Source: an uncultured Pontibacter sp.
GTDB lineage: Bacteria; Bacteroidota; Bacteroidia; Cytophagales; Hymenobacteraceae
Assembly: GCF_947492645.1 (NCBI RefSeq)
Contig: NZ_CANLMZ010000002.1
Span: 62,001 to 126,000, forward strand
Direction: 5' to 3'
DNA: 64,000 nt
Below are positions 9,826 through 20,240 of the stretch, in pieces (position 1 is the stretch's first letter; each line of letters starts with the position of its first letter). Made by a program: the position numbers and the translations under genes. The notes under the pieces are model-generated. The model was not told the origin of the DNA, did not search any database, and saw only the letters and a program-made list of their open reading frames with translations.

Positions 9826-12138
9826 ATGTCAAACGATAAGGATATAGTAAAAAAGGAAGAAGACCTGCTAACAATATTAGTGTATAGGTTCTTGCCTTTC
9901 TGGCCACTTTTTCTGGTGCTGTTAGTGCTGGCTCTGGCAGGTGCCTATGGGTATATGCGTTATGTAGAGCCATCTTATGAGGTAAGTGCGACCTTGATCA
10001 TAAAAGATGAAAATAAAGGTGTTGATGACCCACAAATGACGGAAGCCATCAATGCTTTTACCTCTAAAAAGATAGTAGAGAATGAGATTGAAGTTATCCA
10101 GTCTAAGTCTTTGATGAAGAAAGTTGTACATAAGCTTAATCTTTACGCCCCAGTATTGGAGGAAAGGGATTTCAGGGATGTCTCGGCATACTTGTCATCT
10201 CCGATTACTGTGAAGCACCAGGATCCTGAGAGTCTCATCAGAGTTGTTAAGGACGAAACAAAAGTATACTTCACTTATGATAAGGATAAGGTAATAGTAG
10301 ACAACAAGGAATATAACCTTAACGAGTGGGTAATGACACCTTATGGTAAAATCCAGTTTATTAAAAATAAGCACTATCAAAAATCTGCAGAGGGTCCACT
10401 TTTCTTTTCCTTAGTTCCTCCGCAGTATATGACCGAGAACTTGATGTCGAAATTAGAAGTTAACTCGGCCAACAAGCTTTCGACGGTGGTAAGCTTAAGT
10501 ATGCGCGACGAGGTGCCTGAAAGAGGAGAAGATATTTTAAACCAGCTAATCCATTCTTATCATCAGGTGGCTGTAAATGAGAAAAGCAGTTTAGCAGATA
10601 ACACACTCCGCTTTATAGAAGAACGCATCAACTTTGTTGAAGATGAATTAAATACACTCGAAAGTAAAGTCCAGCAGTACAAGTCCTCAAAAGGAATTGT
10701 AGACCTTAGCGAACAGGGAAAAGTGTATTTGCAAAGTGTAGGCGAAAACGACCGCAGGATGGAGGATCTCAAGATGCAAATAGCTGTGCTGGATAAGGTT
10801 GAGAGTTATGTGGTTTCAAAAAGTAATAGTGCAGGTATTGTGCCTGCTACCTTAGGCTTGAACGACCCAGTACTTTCTGAGCTGTTGCAGAAGCTTTATG
10901 ACTCAGAGATTGAATACCAGCGGCTGCGGAAAACAACTGCGCAGAATAACCCCATACTTCTTTCTCTTCACGAAAAGATAGAGCGCGTAAGGCCAAGTAT
11001 CCTGGAGAATATCCAGAGCCAGCGGCAAAACCTACAGGCTAGCCTTGGCAACCTGGCCTCATCGCGAGGCAAGTATAGCACCACCCTGCAATCTATCCCA
11101 AAGCAGGAAAGAGAACTGTTGGAGATAAGCCGGCAACAGGCAATCAAAAATAGTGTTTACAGCTACTTGCTTCAGAAAAGAGAAGAAGCAGCGCTTTCGT
11201 ATGCCCCGGCCAGTTCGGACAGTAAAGTTGTAGATATGGCAGAGGCCTCTCTTGTGCCTGTGAGCCCAAAGAAGAATATGGTTTATGCTGTGGCAGTAGT
11301 GGTAGCGCTTATGTTGGGTATAGGTTTAGTTATCGGTAAAGAATTGCTTAGCCAAAAGGTGTTGTTCAGGTCAGATATTGAGAGTTTTACAAAAGCACCA
11401 ATTGTAGGCGAGATTTCAAATGTTAAGGGTAAAATTCCTGCACGCTTCCAAGAACCTACAGAGGTTTATATAACAGAGCAGTTCCGGCAACTGAGAACCT
11501 CTATGGGCTTGTATGGCCGCGGTTTCGCCAAAAAGAAAATCTTAGTTGTATCAAGTATACCTGGCGAAGGCAAAAGCTTTGTGAGCAGTAACTTGGCTTA
11601 CAGTTTGGCTGCATCTGGTAAAAGAGTTGTGCTCCTGGACCTGGATCTGCGCAAGCCTAATACATCTTATCGCTTTAATCTGATAGATGAGATCGGAATT
11701 ACAGAGTATTTAGTTGGTGAAGTAAGCGCAAGCGAAATTGTAAGAGATAGTCCATTCGCCAACCTAAGTGTAGTGCCGGCAGGCAAAAATACCGGCGATA
11801 ATACAGAACTGCTCTTAAATGGCAAGCTGGAAGATTTGTTTGCTTACATGGAAACCGTTTTTGACTACGTAATTGTGGATTCTTCTCCGACAGACTTAGT
11901 ATCAGATGCTTTCCTGATTTCAGAGTTCTGCGATATAACATTGCTGGTCATACGCCACGATTATACCCCTAAAAATGTGATCAAGCATTTAAACCACAAC
12001 ATCAGGCTTAGTTCTCTAAAAAGCCTGGCGATTGTTTTTAATGGCGTTAAAGCACGAGGGTTTGGCCAGGGTAATTATGGGTTTGGTTACGGTTATGGGC
12101 ATGAGCGTGTATACAAACAGCATGCCTATAAAAGCTGA
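9826..12138 (+). CDS. Wzc/GumC-like polysaccharide co-polymerase with BY-kinase domain
   Basis: A 770-residue inner-membrane protein. It has a Wzz-type N-terminus with a membrane span at about residues 18-42, a periplasmic region with long helices at about 240-400 (likely coiled coil), a second span near 485-508, then a cytoplasmic bacterial tyrosine kinase domain. The Walker A motif GEGKS lies near residue 578, Walker A' is VVLLDLDLRKP, and Walker B is YVIVDSSPTD. The C-terminus ends in a Tyr/Gly cluster (NYGFGYGYGHERVY), the usual autophosphorylation tail. It controls chain length and couples polymerisation to export through the adjacent Wza-like protein. Confidence 0.93.
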   Translation: MSNDKDIVKKEEDLLTILVYRFLPFWPLFLVLLVLALAGAYGYMRYVEPSYEVSATLIIKDENKGVDDPQMTEAINAFTSKKIVENEIEVIQSKSLMKKVVHKLNLYAPVLEERDFRDVSAYLSSPITVKHQDPESLIRVVKDETKVYFTYDKDKVIVDNKEYNLNEWVMTPYGKIQFIKNKHYQKSAEGPLFFSLVPPQYMTENLMSKLEVNSANKLSTVVSLSMRDEVPERGEDILNQLIHSYHQVAVNEKSSLADNTLRFIEERINFVEDELNTLESKVQQYKSSKGIVDLSEQGKVYLQSVGENDRRMEDLKMQIAVLDKVESYVVSKSNSAGIVPATLGLNDPVLSELLQKLYDSEIEYQRLRKTTAQNNPILLSLHEKIERVRPSILENIQSQRQNLQASLGNLASSRGKYSTTLQSIPKQERELLEISRQQAIKNSVYSYLLQKREEAALSYAPASSDSKVVDMAEASLVPVSPKKNMVYAVAVVVALMLGIGLVIGKELLSQKVLFRSDIESFTKAPIVGEISNVKGKIPARFQEPTEVYITEQFRQLRTSMGLYGRGFAKKKILVVSSIPGEGKSFVSSNLAYSLAASGKRVVLLDLDLRKPNTSYRFNLIDEIGITEYLVGEVSASEIVRDSPFANLSVVPAGKNTGDNTELLLNGKLEDLFAYMETVFDYVIVDSSPTDLVSDAFLISEFCDITLLVIRHDYTPKNVIKHLNHNIRLSSLKSLAIVFNGVKARGFGQGNYGFGYGYGHERVYKQHAYKS

Positions 12139-12371
12139 AGTCTTACACTAAGAACTGATAACGCAACCGAATAGATACAGGCTGTTTAATTGGTTTGCAA
12201 AATTCTGCTTTATGAGTTCCGTTGCTTGTCCAGCTTTGATTTGCAGCAATGTGTTATAAGGTTGATAGTACATGAGCTTTGTTAAAGGCGACGGACGTGA
12301 CTATCAATGTGGTTATAGACCTTAGAATGACTCACATCCAATAATAGCTAACCTGTATAACATTTTTGAGA

Positions 12372-13754
12372 ATGATTAACTGGCTGATAACTACACCTTT
12401 TGCGTATTTTAAAAGTTATTTTGCCGGAGGTGCAGTTCGTAGCGTCAAGGCTAGAAACAACATTTTGGCTTCCTTTGTAATCAGGGGGTGTAGTATTGGA
12501 GTTAGTCTTTTGCTGGTTCCGCTTACGATAGATTATGTAAACCCAACCAGGTATGGCATCTGGCTGACATTAAGCTCTATTGTAGGCTGGTTTAGTTTTT
12601 TTGATGTTGGCTTAACACAGGGGCTACGGAATAAATTTGCAGAAGCTAAGGCCAAAGGAGATGATGTTACTGCGCAAATTTATGTAAGTACCACCTTTGC
12701 CATACTTAGTGCCATTTTTACGTGTGTGTGGCTTGTTTTTATAGGAGTTAACCGGTTTGTAGATTGGGCTGCTATACTTCATGTGCCGGCAAGTATGGGT
12801 ACGGAGCTTACCATGCTTACTGTTATTGTATTCACATACTTTTGCCTGCAATTTGTGCTGCGTATAATTACGACCATCATTATTGCAGATCAACAGCCTG
12901 CTAAATCTTCCTTGATAGATGTGCTAGGGCAAGTTGGCTCGCTGTTGATAGTTTTTTTGCTGGTAAGATTGACACAAGGCTCTTTAATTAACCTCGGAGT
13001 AGCATTATGTATGGCTCCGCTACTTATACTTATAGGCGCTAATTTTTACTTTTTTAAAGGTGTTTACAAGCGCTACCGACCTTCTTTCTCTAAAATAAAA
13101 CTCTCTTACGCGAAGGGGCTCCTGAATTTGGGGTTAGTATTCTTTGTTATTCAGGTGGCAGGCATTATACAGTACCAATCTGCCAACTTCATCATTGCCA
13201 GCAACTTCAGTCCGTTAGATGTTACTTCCTATAATATTGTATACCGGTATTTTGGCATACTCAGTATGGTGTTCGCCATTTTCCTTAACCCATTCTGGTC
13301 TGCGTCTACTGAAGCATACTTAAAGAAAGACATTCAATGGATAAAGAACGGCATCCGGAAGTATAACCTGCTCAATATAGCTTTGGCTGCGGTGGGTGCC
13401 GTCATGCTTTTCTATTCAGAGGAAATCTATACGTTATGGCTCGGCAAAGATACTGTGGATATTGCCTTTACGCTTTCTGTATGGGGCTTTATTTATTTTA
13501 ACATGTCTATGTTTGGTGGTAAGTATGTTAGTTTTTTAAACGGTATCAGCGCCTTGCGCATACAATTTCTGGCAAGTTTGGCCAGCCCGGTTTTGTATGT
13601 GGTTATCGTATTGGTTTTGATCAAGTATTACCATGTAGGTGTGCATGCGGTGTTTATTGCCGCTATCCTGGCCAACTTAAATGCTTACTTACTAGCTCCG
13701 TGGCAGTACCATCAAATAATTAACAGAAACAAAAAAGGGATATGGGTCAGGTAA
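12372..13754 (+). CDS. Wzx-type polysaccharide flippase
   Basis: About 460 residues, nearly all in hydrophobic segments separated by short loops, consistent with a 12-14-span MATE/MVF-like flippase. Early features are an NNILASFVIRG stretch and SIVGWFSFFDVGLTQGLRNK, a signature seen in O-antigen and EPS flippases. It moves the lipid-linked repeat unit across the inner membrane. I prefer the ATG at 12372 to the TTG two codons earlier. It overlaps the next gene by 13 bases, so the two are co-transcribed. The 233 bases before it hold a weak 8-bp inverted repeat (12262-12269 and 12300-12307) but no gene. Confidence 0.85.
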   Translation: MINWLITTPFAYFKSYFAGGAVRSVKARNNILASFVIRGCSIGVSLLLVPLTIDYVNPTRYGIWLTLSSIVGWFSFFDVGLTQGLRNKFAEAKAKGDDVTAQIYVSTTFAILSAIFTCVWLVFIGVNRFVDWAAILHVPASMGTELTMLTVIVFTYFCLQFVLRIITTIIIADQQPAKSSLIDVLGQVGSLLIVFLLVRLTQGSLINLGVALCMAPLLILIGANFYFFKGVYKRYRPSFSKIKLSYAKGLLNLGLVFFVIQVAGIIQYQSANFIIASNFSPLDVTSYNIVYRYFGILSMVFAIFLNPFWSASTEAYLKKDIQWIKNGIRKYNLLNIALAAVGAVMLFYSEEIYTLWLGKDTVDIAFTLSVWGFIYFNMSMFGGKYVSFLNGISALRIQFLASLASPVLYVVIVLVLIKYYHVGVHAVFIAAILANLNAYLLAPWQYHQIINRNKKGIWVR

Positions 13755-14971
13755 AGCCGGAGGTGGTGCAGGAGCAGCAAAATACGCTGCTTTATACTTT
13801 AAAGGCAAAAGTAGCCGATAAAGTATGGAAGTATGTGAAGGACTATTTTTATGAACAAAGAATACTTGATGCTGCCTTGGTACAGAACCTGAATTACAAC
13901 TTTGCCACAAGCCAAAAGAAAGCAGTTATTTGTTACCTGACTACCAGTTACTTCTATGACCTGGACAGTAACAACATTGGCAGGACACAGCCATACGAGG
14001 TAATCTCTATCGTAAAGGTGCTATCAGATTTGGGGTACTGTATTGATATTGTGGGTTGCAACGATACAAAGTCCCTGGAGCACTTAAAAGCTAAAAGCTA
14101 TGATTTGATCTTTGGCTTCGGGGAAGCCTTTTACCAACTCACGTGTCTGCATCCAACTGCCACATCAATCTTATACATGACTGAACACCACCCGGCATTC
14201 TCTTTCCAGGAAGAGCGGAAACGACTGGATTACTTCCGGGCCAGGCATAACAGAGGCCCCCAAAAACTAAGGAGTGGTATTTACTACAAATTGCACCACC
14301 TCGAAAAGACATACTCGCACCTGATAACCATGGGTGAAACAGAACCTTTTATGCTGCAGTATGCTAAGCCTTACACTATTTATCCTACGGGGATTTTAAA
14401 CCCATACTTTGATGCTGAACAGAGGGGGCACACCTCGGGCAGGAAGAACTTTTTATGGTTGGGGTCCACGGGTGCTATTCACAAAGGCCTTGATCTGTTG
14501 CTAGATGTATTTGCAGAAAGTAACGATATAACATTACACATAGCCGGCCTGACTCAGAAAGACAGAAAATTGCTTAGAGTGCCAAGTAAAGCCAATATCA
14601 TAGACCATGGGTACATTGATATTAAATCTGATGCTTTCAGAGAGCTTGCTGTTACGTGCTCCTATATTGTTTTGCCATCATGTTCAGAAGGTTTTTCTAC
14701 TGCTATTACCACAGGTATGCTGCACGGTTTAATACCTGTGGTGATGCGAAATACAGGATTTAACCGCATAGAGGGATACGCAGTTCTCTTAGATGACTTC
14801 AAGATAGATTACCTAAAATACAAGCTTCTGGAATTAGCAGAAAAAAGGGAGGAGCAGTTAGAGGAGTTTAGCAAAAGCATACAGGCATTTGCACGTAAAA
14901 ACTTCTCTATCACAACCTTTGAACAACGCCTGAAAGAAATCTTATTAACAACAGTCAGCAACCATGATTAG
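13742..14971 (+). CDS. Glycosyltransferase, GT4-like, EPS assembly
   Basis: A 409-residue protein starting at the ATG at 13742 inside the end of the flippase gene. The C-terminal half has the GT-B nucleotide-sugar site pattern: NFLWLGSTGAIHKGLDLL near residue 237, ITLHIAGL, then YIVLPSCSEGFSTAITTGM around residues 315-330, matching the E(x7)E-type region of group 1 glycosyltransferases. The N-terminal half is poorly conserved, as expected of an acceptor domain. No signal peptide is seen, so it acts on the cytoplasmic face. Donor and acceptor cannot be assigned from sequence. Confidence 0.8.
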   Translation: MGQVKPEVVQEQQNTLLYTLKAKVADKVWKYVKDYFYEQRILDAALVQNLNYNFATSQKKAVICYLTTSYFYDLDSNNIGRTQPYEVISIVKVLSDLGYCIDIVGCNDTKSLEHLKAKSYDLIFGFGEAFYQLTCLHPTATSILYMTEHHPAFSFQEERKRLDYFRARHNRGPQKLRSGIYYKLHHLEKTYSHLITMGETEPFMLQYAKPYTIYPTGILNPYFDAEQRGHTSGRKNFLWLGSTGAIHKGLDLLLDVFAESNDITLHIAGLTQKDRKLLRVPSKANIIDHGYIDIKSDAFRELAVTCSYIVLPSCSEGFSTAITTGMLHGLIPVVMRNTGFNRIEGYAVLLDDFKIDYLKYKLLELAEKREEQLEEFSKSIQAFARKNFSITTFEQRLKEILLTTVSNHD

Positions 14972-16196
14972 CGTAGTTCACTTGCAGACACATTTGCCAT
15001 CTTCAGGCAACGCAGCCTATAGGCTACACAATGCCCTTTGCCAGGCTGGGGTAAATTCTTCTATGCTTTCTATGAGTTCAGATATTTCTAAAAGCGATAG
15101 GATTGACTACTTGGGAAGAAAATCGCAGGTTACTTCTTTTCTGAATAATAAGCTTCAGGCATACCTGCTTCGAGACACGCTGGACCAATATGGGCTGTTT
15201 TCTTTTCCGATACTTGGCAATAATGTATCTGATATGGAACAGGTCGAAAGCGCAGACATAATCTACCTGCATTGGGTTATGGGCGGTTTTTTAAATCTGG
15301 CTAATATAGAACAGATCGCTGCCTTAAATAAGCCTGTAATTGTTTTTATGCACGATATGTGGGCAATTACCGGTGGCTGCCATTATAGTTTTATGTGCGA
15401 GAATTACCTGTATGGTTGCCAGGATTGTCAGATGTTTCCGGCAAAAAAGTTTTTTGATTTACCCGTTATCGAGTTTAAAGCAAAACTGAAACTTTATCAA
15501 AAGTATAGCAATTTATTTTTTGTAACTCCAAGTGCCTGGCTGTACAACCTTACCAAGAAATCGTTACTTACCAAAAACAAACCTGTTTATCATATCCCTA
15601 ATATTATTAATGTATCTAAGTTTAAGAAGATTGACAGGCAAACAGCCAGAGCTATTCTTAGTTTAGACCCAGACGATAAAATTATTGCATTTGGGGCGGC
15701 CTCACCTACAAGCCCTTATAAAGGTTGGGAGTACCTTAGGCAAGCTTTGGAGCTGTTTGCTAAGAGTTATACTTCCTCAAAGGTCTCTGTACTTATTTTT
15801 GGAAGTGAGCATGATGCAAAACTGGCTGAGGCTATACCCTTTAAAACACACTTTGTAGGCCGCCTGCGCGATGATTATTCTACTGCACTAGTCTATAATG
15901 CAGCAAACGTTTTTGTGGCTCCATCTATGGCCGATAACCTGCCCACTACTGTAATGGAAAGCCTTTGCTGCGGTACACCTGTGGTTGGCTTTGCAATAGG
16001 AGGCATACCCGACATGGTACAGCACAAAGAAAACGGCTACTTAGCTGCCTATAAAGATGCGGAAGATTTGGCTGCAGGTATAAGGTTTTGCCTTGATAGC
16101 GGGGTTACAGGAAAGTTGTTGCCTTGCTTTGATACAGAAAAAATTCTTGAGCAGCATTTTGCGCTGTATGAAGAGATGCTCTCCCTTAAACCATAA
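14964..16196 (+). CDS. Glycosyltransferase, GT4-like (WcaC-type N-terminus)
   Basis: A 410-residue protein overlapping the previous gene by 8 bases. The N-terminal half carries a cysteine-containing motif known from a subgroup of EPS glycosyltransferases: HDMWAITGGCHYS followed by CENYLYGCQDCQMFP, with several cysteines that may be structural. The C-terminal half has IIAFGAASPTSPYKGWEYL, VFVAPSMADNLPTTVMESLCCGTPVVGF and GGIPDMVQHKENGYLA, a clear group 1 (GT4) donor-binding region. It adds one sugar to the lipid-linked repeat unit in the cytoplasm. The sugar is unknown. Confidence 0.87.
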   Translation: MISVVHLQTHLPSSGNAAYRLHNALCQAGVNSSMLSMSSDISKSDRIDYLGRKSQVTSFLNNKLQAYLLRDTLDQYGLFSFPILGNNVSDMEQVESADIIYLHWVMGGFLNLANIEQIAALNKPVIVFMHDMWAITGGCHYSFMCENYLYGCQDCQMFPAKKFFDLPVIEFKAKLKLYQKYSNLFFVTPSAWLYNLTKKSLLTKNKPVYHIPNIINVSKFKKIDRQTARAILSLDPDDKIIAFGAASPTSPYKGWEYLRQALELFAKSYTSSKVSVLIFGSEHDAKLAEAIPFKTHFVGRLRDDYSTALVYNAANVFVAPSMADNLPTTVMESLCCGTPVVGFAIGGIPDMVQHKENGYLAAYKDAEDLAAGIRFCLDSGVTGKLLPCFDTEKILEQHFALYEEMLSLKP

Positions 16197-16211
16197 GCAA
16201 CAATTATACTT

Positions 16212-17483
16212 ATGAGCACAGTAGCATTACTTAACCAATCAGAAACTGACTTTAGGCACATTAAAACGCTTCATGTGTTTTGGGCGGGCTTTATTATCTA
16301 TACAGTTGGCTTTACGATGTCAACCTCCGGCGATGCTAACTACCGCATCTGCAATGCAGCGCAGCTACTGGGAGTTTTGTTGCTTGCTCCTGCTGCCATC
16401 AGGTTAATTGACTTTAGCTATGAAAATAAGTACCTGAAGGTAATGTACACCTTATACTGCCTGTGGCTGCTTTTTGTAGTTGCCCGAGGCTTTAGCCTGG
16501 AGTATGGATTTGTTAAAAAGACGTTGTTTAACCCTTATAGTGGAATATTCCTGTACCTGGCCCCTCTGATTATTGCTTTCCCGAAGCACCCATACTTCCT
16601 GAAAACTGTGTTTAATGTAATATTTATACTTGGCGTGTTTTATCTGCTGCATGTGGGGATCTACTCAAACGAACTAAAAAACCTGGATAGTCTGGACGGA
16701 AAGACAATGCTGGAATACTTTGTTAAGACCCTGGCCATACCTTGTGGGTTTATTCTCCTGACATACAGCTATCAGCCCAACTGGCGCAAGCTAGTTGCTT
16801 TGCTGGTTATTTTGCTTACCATTTTACTGGCAACATATAGGGCGCGCCGCGGCCTTATGTTTATGTCTGGCAGCATCATGATTTTTTACTGCCTGATGTT
16901 TTTCTATGCTTACAGGAGGCGGCTCTCATACCTGTTTTTAGCAGTAATGCTAGGCATGCTGTTAGCATTATATGGGTACAACCTGTATCAGAATGAAAAA
17001 TTAGAAGTCTTTAGCTTTGCCAAAGAGCGGCTTGATGCTCAAACAAGATCGGAAGTTGAGCTGTACTATTATGCAGATATGGAAACGGAAGACTGGGTCA
17101 TCGGCAGGGGAATTGATGGCCTTGTTGCCGCACCCGTAGGTTTGTTTGAAGACCATGTTGATGGAAAACCAGGTTATCGGGATGGCATTGAGACAGACTA
17201 CCTCACGATTATATTAAAGGGGGGGATTATAAGCCTAGGTTTATTATTGCTGATAGCTGTGCCTGCTATTATACAAGGGATCTTCTTTTCTAAAAACATG
17301 CTCTCTAAGGCGGCTGGCATTTGGATTTTACTGTGGCTGGTATCGCTGTACCCCACAACTGTCACCACGTTTACTTTAAACTACCTGCTTGTATGGATTT
17401 CAATTGGCATCTGCTATTCAAAACAAATAAGGAATATACCTGAAAGCGAACTGGCACCTGCTTTAAAAGGAAAGCTTACCTAA
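16212..17483 (+). CDS. Wzy-like polysaccharide polymerase (multi-span membrane protein)
   Basis: A 423-residue protein with about ten hydrophobic segments and one larger hydrophilic loop at about residues 255-325 (FAKERLDAQTRSEVELYYYADMET and RGIDGL), the layout typical of O-antigen/EPS polymerases. Sequence similarity within this family is always low, so the call rests on topology and on lying between glycosyltransferases in a locus that has a flippase, co-polymerase and export protein but no other polymerase. It would join flipped repeat units in the periplasm. A ligase is the main alternative. Confidence 0.7.
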   Translation: MSTVALLNQSETDFRHIKTLHVFWAGFIIYTVGFTMSTSGDANYRICNAAQLLGVLLLAPAAIRLIDFSYENKYLKVMYTLYCLWLLFVVARGFSLEYGFVKKTLFNPYSGIFLYLAPLIIAFPKHPYFLKTVFNVIFILGVFYLLHVGIYSNELKNLDSLDGKTMLEYFVKTLAIPCGFILLTYSYQPNWRKLVALLVILLTILLATYRARRGLMFMSGSIMIFYCLMFFYAYRRRLSYLFLAVMLGMLLALYGYNLYQNEKLEVFSFAKERLDAQTRSEVELYYYADMETEDWVIGRGIDGLVAAPVGLFEDHVDGKPGYRDGIETDYLTIILKGGIISLGLLLLIAVPAIIQGIFFSKNMLSKAAGIWILLWLVSLYPTTVTTFTLNYLLVWISIGICYSKQIRNIPESELAPALKGKLT

Positions 17484-18715
17484 TGAGTGAGGACGATACT
17501 ATGCATGTTGTTTATGTAGGTTACCCGGGGTTTCCTTTAGGTTTGGCGCAGGTAGAACGGCAAAAGCTGATAGCGAAAGGCTTAATTTCCAGAGGCTGCC
17601 AGGTAACGGTGCTCAATCGGTATGGTATACATGAAAAAGGCGAAGCCGCAGATGTTTTGGAACAGCCAAGCTTTGAGGGTATACCTTTCGTTTACACTTC
17701 CGGAAGCCCGTATAGGGAAAATGCTTTTATAAAACGGAACCTGTTTAAAATAAAAGGCTTAGTGAACGAAGTACGATATCTTATATCCAGTAGAAAAAAT
17801 AATAAGCTAGATGCCATACTTGTTACTACCAACACTTTTTACGATGTGCTGTTTTACTGCCTTGTTGCAAAGTTATGTAAGGTGCCCGCTATACTAGATA
17901 ATGTAGAATACTGGACAGCGCACCCTATACGTAAAAGCATTTTCAAGCGGCTGGATAATTACTTATATGACCAGTATGCTTTTAAAGTAGCGACTAAAGT
18001 AATTTGCATCAGTAGTTTTCTGGTTGATGTGGTCAAGCGTAATGACCCTCTTAAGCCTGTTATCAAGATTCCGGCTATTGTAGATTTTTCGAAGTTCGGG
18101 CATGCCAGAGAGGCTACCGAGCCATACTTCCTGTTTTGCGGTAGCGCCGCATACCTGGAAACAATTAACTTTATTTTAGATGCCTACAACCAACTGGAGC
18201 AAACACGTTACAAGTTATACTTAGTTACCAGCGGTACAGATGCAGACGAAGAAAGGGTAAAGGCAAGTATAGAACACAGCAAGTATAAAGACGGTATCCG
18301 GTTTTTCTCTCGCCTGTCTTATGATCAGCTCTTGAAACTGTATACCAATAGTAGCGCCCTTTTAATTCCTTTAAGAGATACAAAGCAGGATAGAGCCCGC
18401 TTTCCACATAAAATAGGAGAATATTGTGCGGCCAAACAAGTCATTATATCAACAGGCTATGGCGAAATAAACCATTACTTTACAGATAAGCAAAATGCAT
18501 TGATAGCGAATACTTATAGTGTGCCGGAATATGCTGAAAAGATGCACGAGGTTATAGAAAACCCAGGATTGGCGACTGTACTTGGGCAAAGGTCTTATCA
18601 AACTGGGCAGTCACATTTTAGCCACGAAATTTCAGGAAAGAAAATAATAGAATTTATTGCGCCTAGCTTTGCTGAGGCTAAGTATAATTACGGAGAATTG
18701 TTGTGCGATACCTAA
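17483..18715 (+). CDS. Glycosyltransferase, GT4-like
   Basis: A 410-residue protein. Its ATG overlaps the stop of the polymerase gene as TAATG, indicating translational coupling; an in-frame ATG six codons later (MHVVYVGYP) is also possible. The start VVYVGYPGFPLGLAQVERQKLIAKGL is a glycine-rich GT-B N-terminal loop. Later come DAILVTTNTFYDVL, KVICISSFLVDVVK, YFLFCGSAAYLE and SALLIPLRDTKQDRARFPHKIGEY, where the group 1 donor-site region is expected. It is followed by a 262-base gap without a gene, so this may be the last gene of the first transcription unit. Its sugar specificity is unknown. Confidence 0.8.
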   Translation: MSEDDTMHVVYVGYPGFPLGLAQVERQKLIAKGLISRGCQVTVLNRYGIHEKGEAADVLEQPSFEGIPFVYTSGSPYRENAFIKRNLFKIKGLVNEVRYLISSRKNNKLDAILVTTNTFYDVLFYCLVAKLCKVPAILDNVEYWTAHPIRKSIFKRLDNYLYDQYAFKVATKVICISSFLVDVVKRNDPLKPVIKIPAIVDFSKFGHAREATEPYFLFCGSAAYLETINFILDAYNQLEQTRYKLYLVTSGTDADEERVKASIEHSKYKDGIRFFSRLSYDQLLKLYTNSSALLIPLRDTKQDRARFPHKIGEYCAAKQVIISTGYGEINHYFTDKQNALIANTYSVPEYAEKMHEVIENPGLATVLGQRSYQTGQSHFSHEISGKKIIEFIAPSFAEAKYNYGELLCDT

Positions 18716-18977
18716 TTTTACTAATTGCCTGCTTTAATAACAACTAGTAATTATTAGTTTCGTTATATAAATTGTCTTGAGAGCTGTAAGGCTTTAGTAT
18801 CTCTTAAGCATTCAATCTAATCCCTTATTTAGAACATACCTTGCCAGGCTGCTAGATTGATAATAAGCGGTTGTGGTTTACACAGGAATAGTACTGAGTG
18901 AGCTATAATCATACTTATAGTAACTCTAATTAAAGTTTTAAAAGTTCTGCTTTTTTTATTTCTAATGATAATGCGTT

Positions 18978-20129
18978 ATGCCTGCACAGCAAGAAAAAAT
19001 AATATTTATCATACAGAGAGTAGGAGTAGGAGGAGCCGAGTTTTTCTTAAAGACGATCGTTAACAGCTTTATAGCAAGAGGGATAGAGCCCATACTTATC
19101 TTGCTAAGTGATGATAACCCTATACTAAATCAGTTTGATCCCGGAATAAGGCTTTATGTAGTGCCCCGTAGATATCGTTACGACTTTTCTGTATCCAAAA
19201 GGATAAGGGAGATTGTACTAACAGAAGGAGTATGCAAAGTTTTTTGCATAGGAGCTTTTGCTTTTTTTATGGCGAAGCTGCGCTTGTTGCAGCACACGAA
19301 CATAGCATTTTACCTGTCTCTTCATACTACGGTGCCGTTTACGTTTAAAAACTACGTGATGGATACGCTTTACCTCAGGTTGTTAGGTAGCAACGATACC
19401 GCGATTTTCATCTGTAAGAATCAGAAAGATTACTATAGAAGCAAATACTATTTTAAAGCAAAAAAGTCATTTGTGATTTATAACGGCATTGATACCTCTC
19501 ATTATTTCGCGAATAACCTATCAAAGTATACTTACCGGGAGGATACCAGGCTAACGTTTAAAATACCCGCTGATGCCAAAGTAATTGTAAACGTAGCAAA
19601 TGTGAAACCCGAGAAAGGCCATATTTATGCCATTGAGGCATTAAGTATACTCCATGAAAAACTGAACAATAAAGCTCACCTGCTTATTGTTGGCGAGGCC
19701 AAAAAAGAGGCTTTTGAGAGTTTAAAGCAATCTATAGTAGAGCGTAAGCTGATGGATTACGTGCATTTTGCTGGCATACAAGAAGATGTAAGGCCCTACC
19801 TTGCGGCGGCAGATATTTTTACTCTTACCTCCTTTAGCGAAACATTTTCGCTGGCTGCAATAGAGGCCATGAGTTTTGGTTTACCGTGTGTTTTAACTGA
19901 TGTAGGCGGTGCCGCCGAAATGATTGTTGAGAACAAGAATGGATTGCTATGCGAGGCAAGAAACCCGCTCTCTATTGCAAACTCCTGGCATAAGATGCTT
20001 AACAGCAAAGTAGACAACACCTATATCATGGAGTTGGCTGCCGGAAGGTTCTCAGCAGAGCAGATGATAGATAACTACTTAGAAGTGTTGGTTGGGGAGG
20101 GACAAAAACTAATTGCGGAAGAAACCTGA
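18978..20129 (+). CDS. Glycosyltransferase, GT4 family
   Basis: A 383-residue protein with a full set of GT4 features: the N-terminal loop IIFIIQRVGVGGAEFFLK, the linker region FVIYNGIDTSHYF near residue 165, VIVNVANVKPEKGHIYAIEAL, HLLIVGEAKKEAFES, and the donor-site motif SFSETFSLAAIEAMSFGLPCVLTDVGG with the two glutamates of the E(x7)E pattern. It has no membrane span. It starts a second block of EPS genes after a 262-base gap that may hold its own promoter. It probably adds a hexose or related sugar to the repeat unit. Confidence 0.88.
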   Translation: MPAQQEKIIFIIQRVGVGGAEFFLKTIVNSFIARGIEPILILLSDDNPILNQFDPGIRLYVVPRRYRYDFSVSKRIREIVLTEGVCKVFCIGAFAFFMAKLRLLQHTNIAFYLSLHTTVPFTFKNYVMDTLYLRLLGSNDTAIFICKNQKDYYRSKYYFKAKKSFVIYNGIDTSHYFANNLSKYTYREDTRLTFKIPADAKVIVNVANVKPEKGHIYAIEALSILHEKLNNKAHLLIVGEAKKEAFESLKQSIVERKLMDYVHFAGIQEDVRPYLAAADIFTLTSFSETFSLAAIEAMSFGLPCVLTDVGGAAEMIVENKNGLLCEARNPLSIANSWHKMLNSKVDNTYIMELAAGRFSAEQMIDNYLEVLVGEGQKLIAEET

Positions 20130-20240
20130 TTTATACCCTGACGGATTGTGGTGCTGATGAAAGGTAAATCCTGATTATAGGAACAGTAAGAGTTTGTGAT
20201 ATAGTAAAAGTTACATAGTATAAGATGTGTCGTGTTTTAT

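Noticed and set aside
12262-12307. Inverted repeat TTGATAGT...ACTATCAA upstream of the flippase gene as an operator
   Set aside because: The arms are only 8 bp with a 30-base gap in AT-rich DNA; chance occurrence is likely and there is no supporting context.
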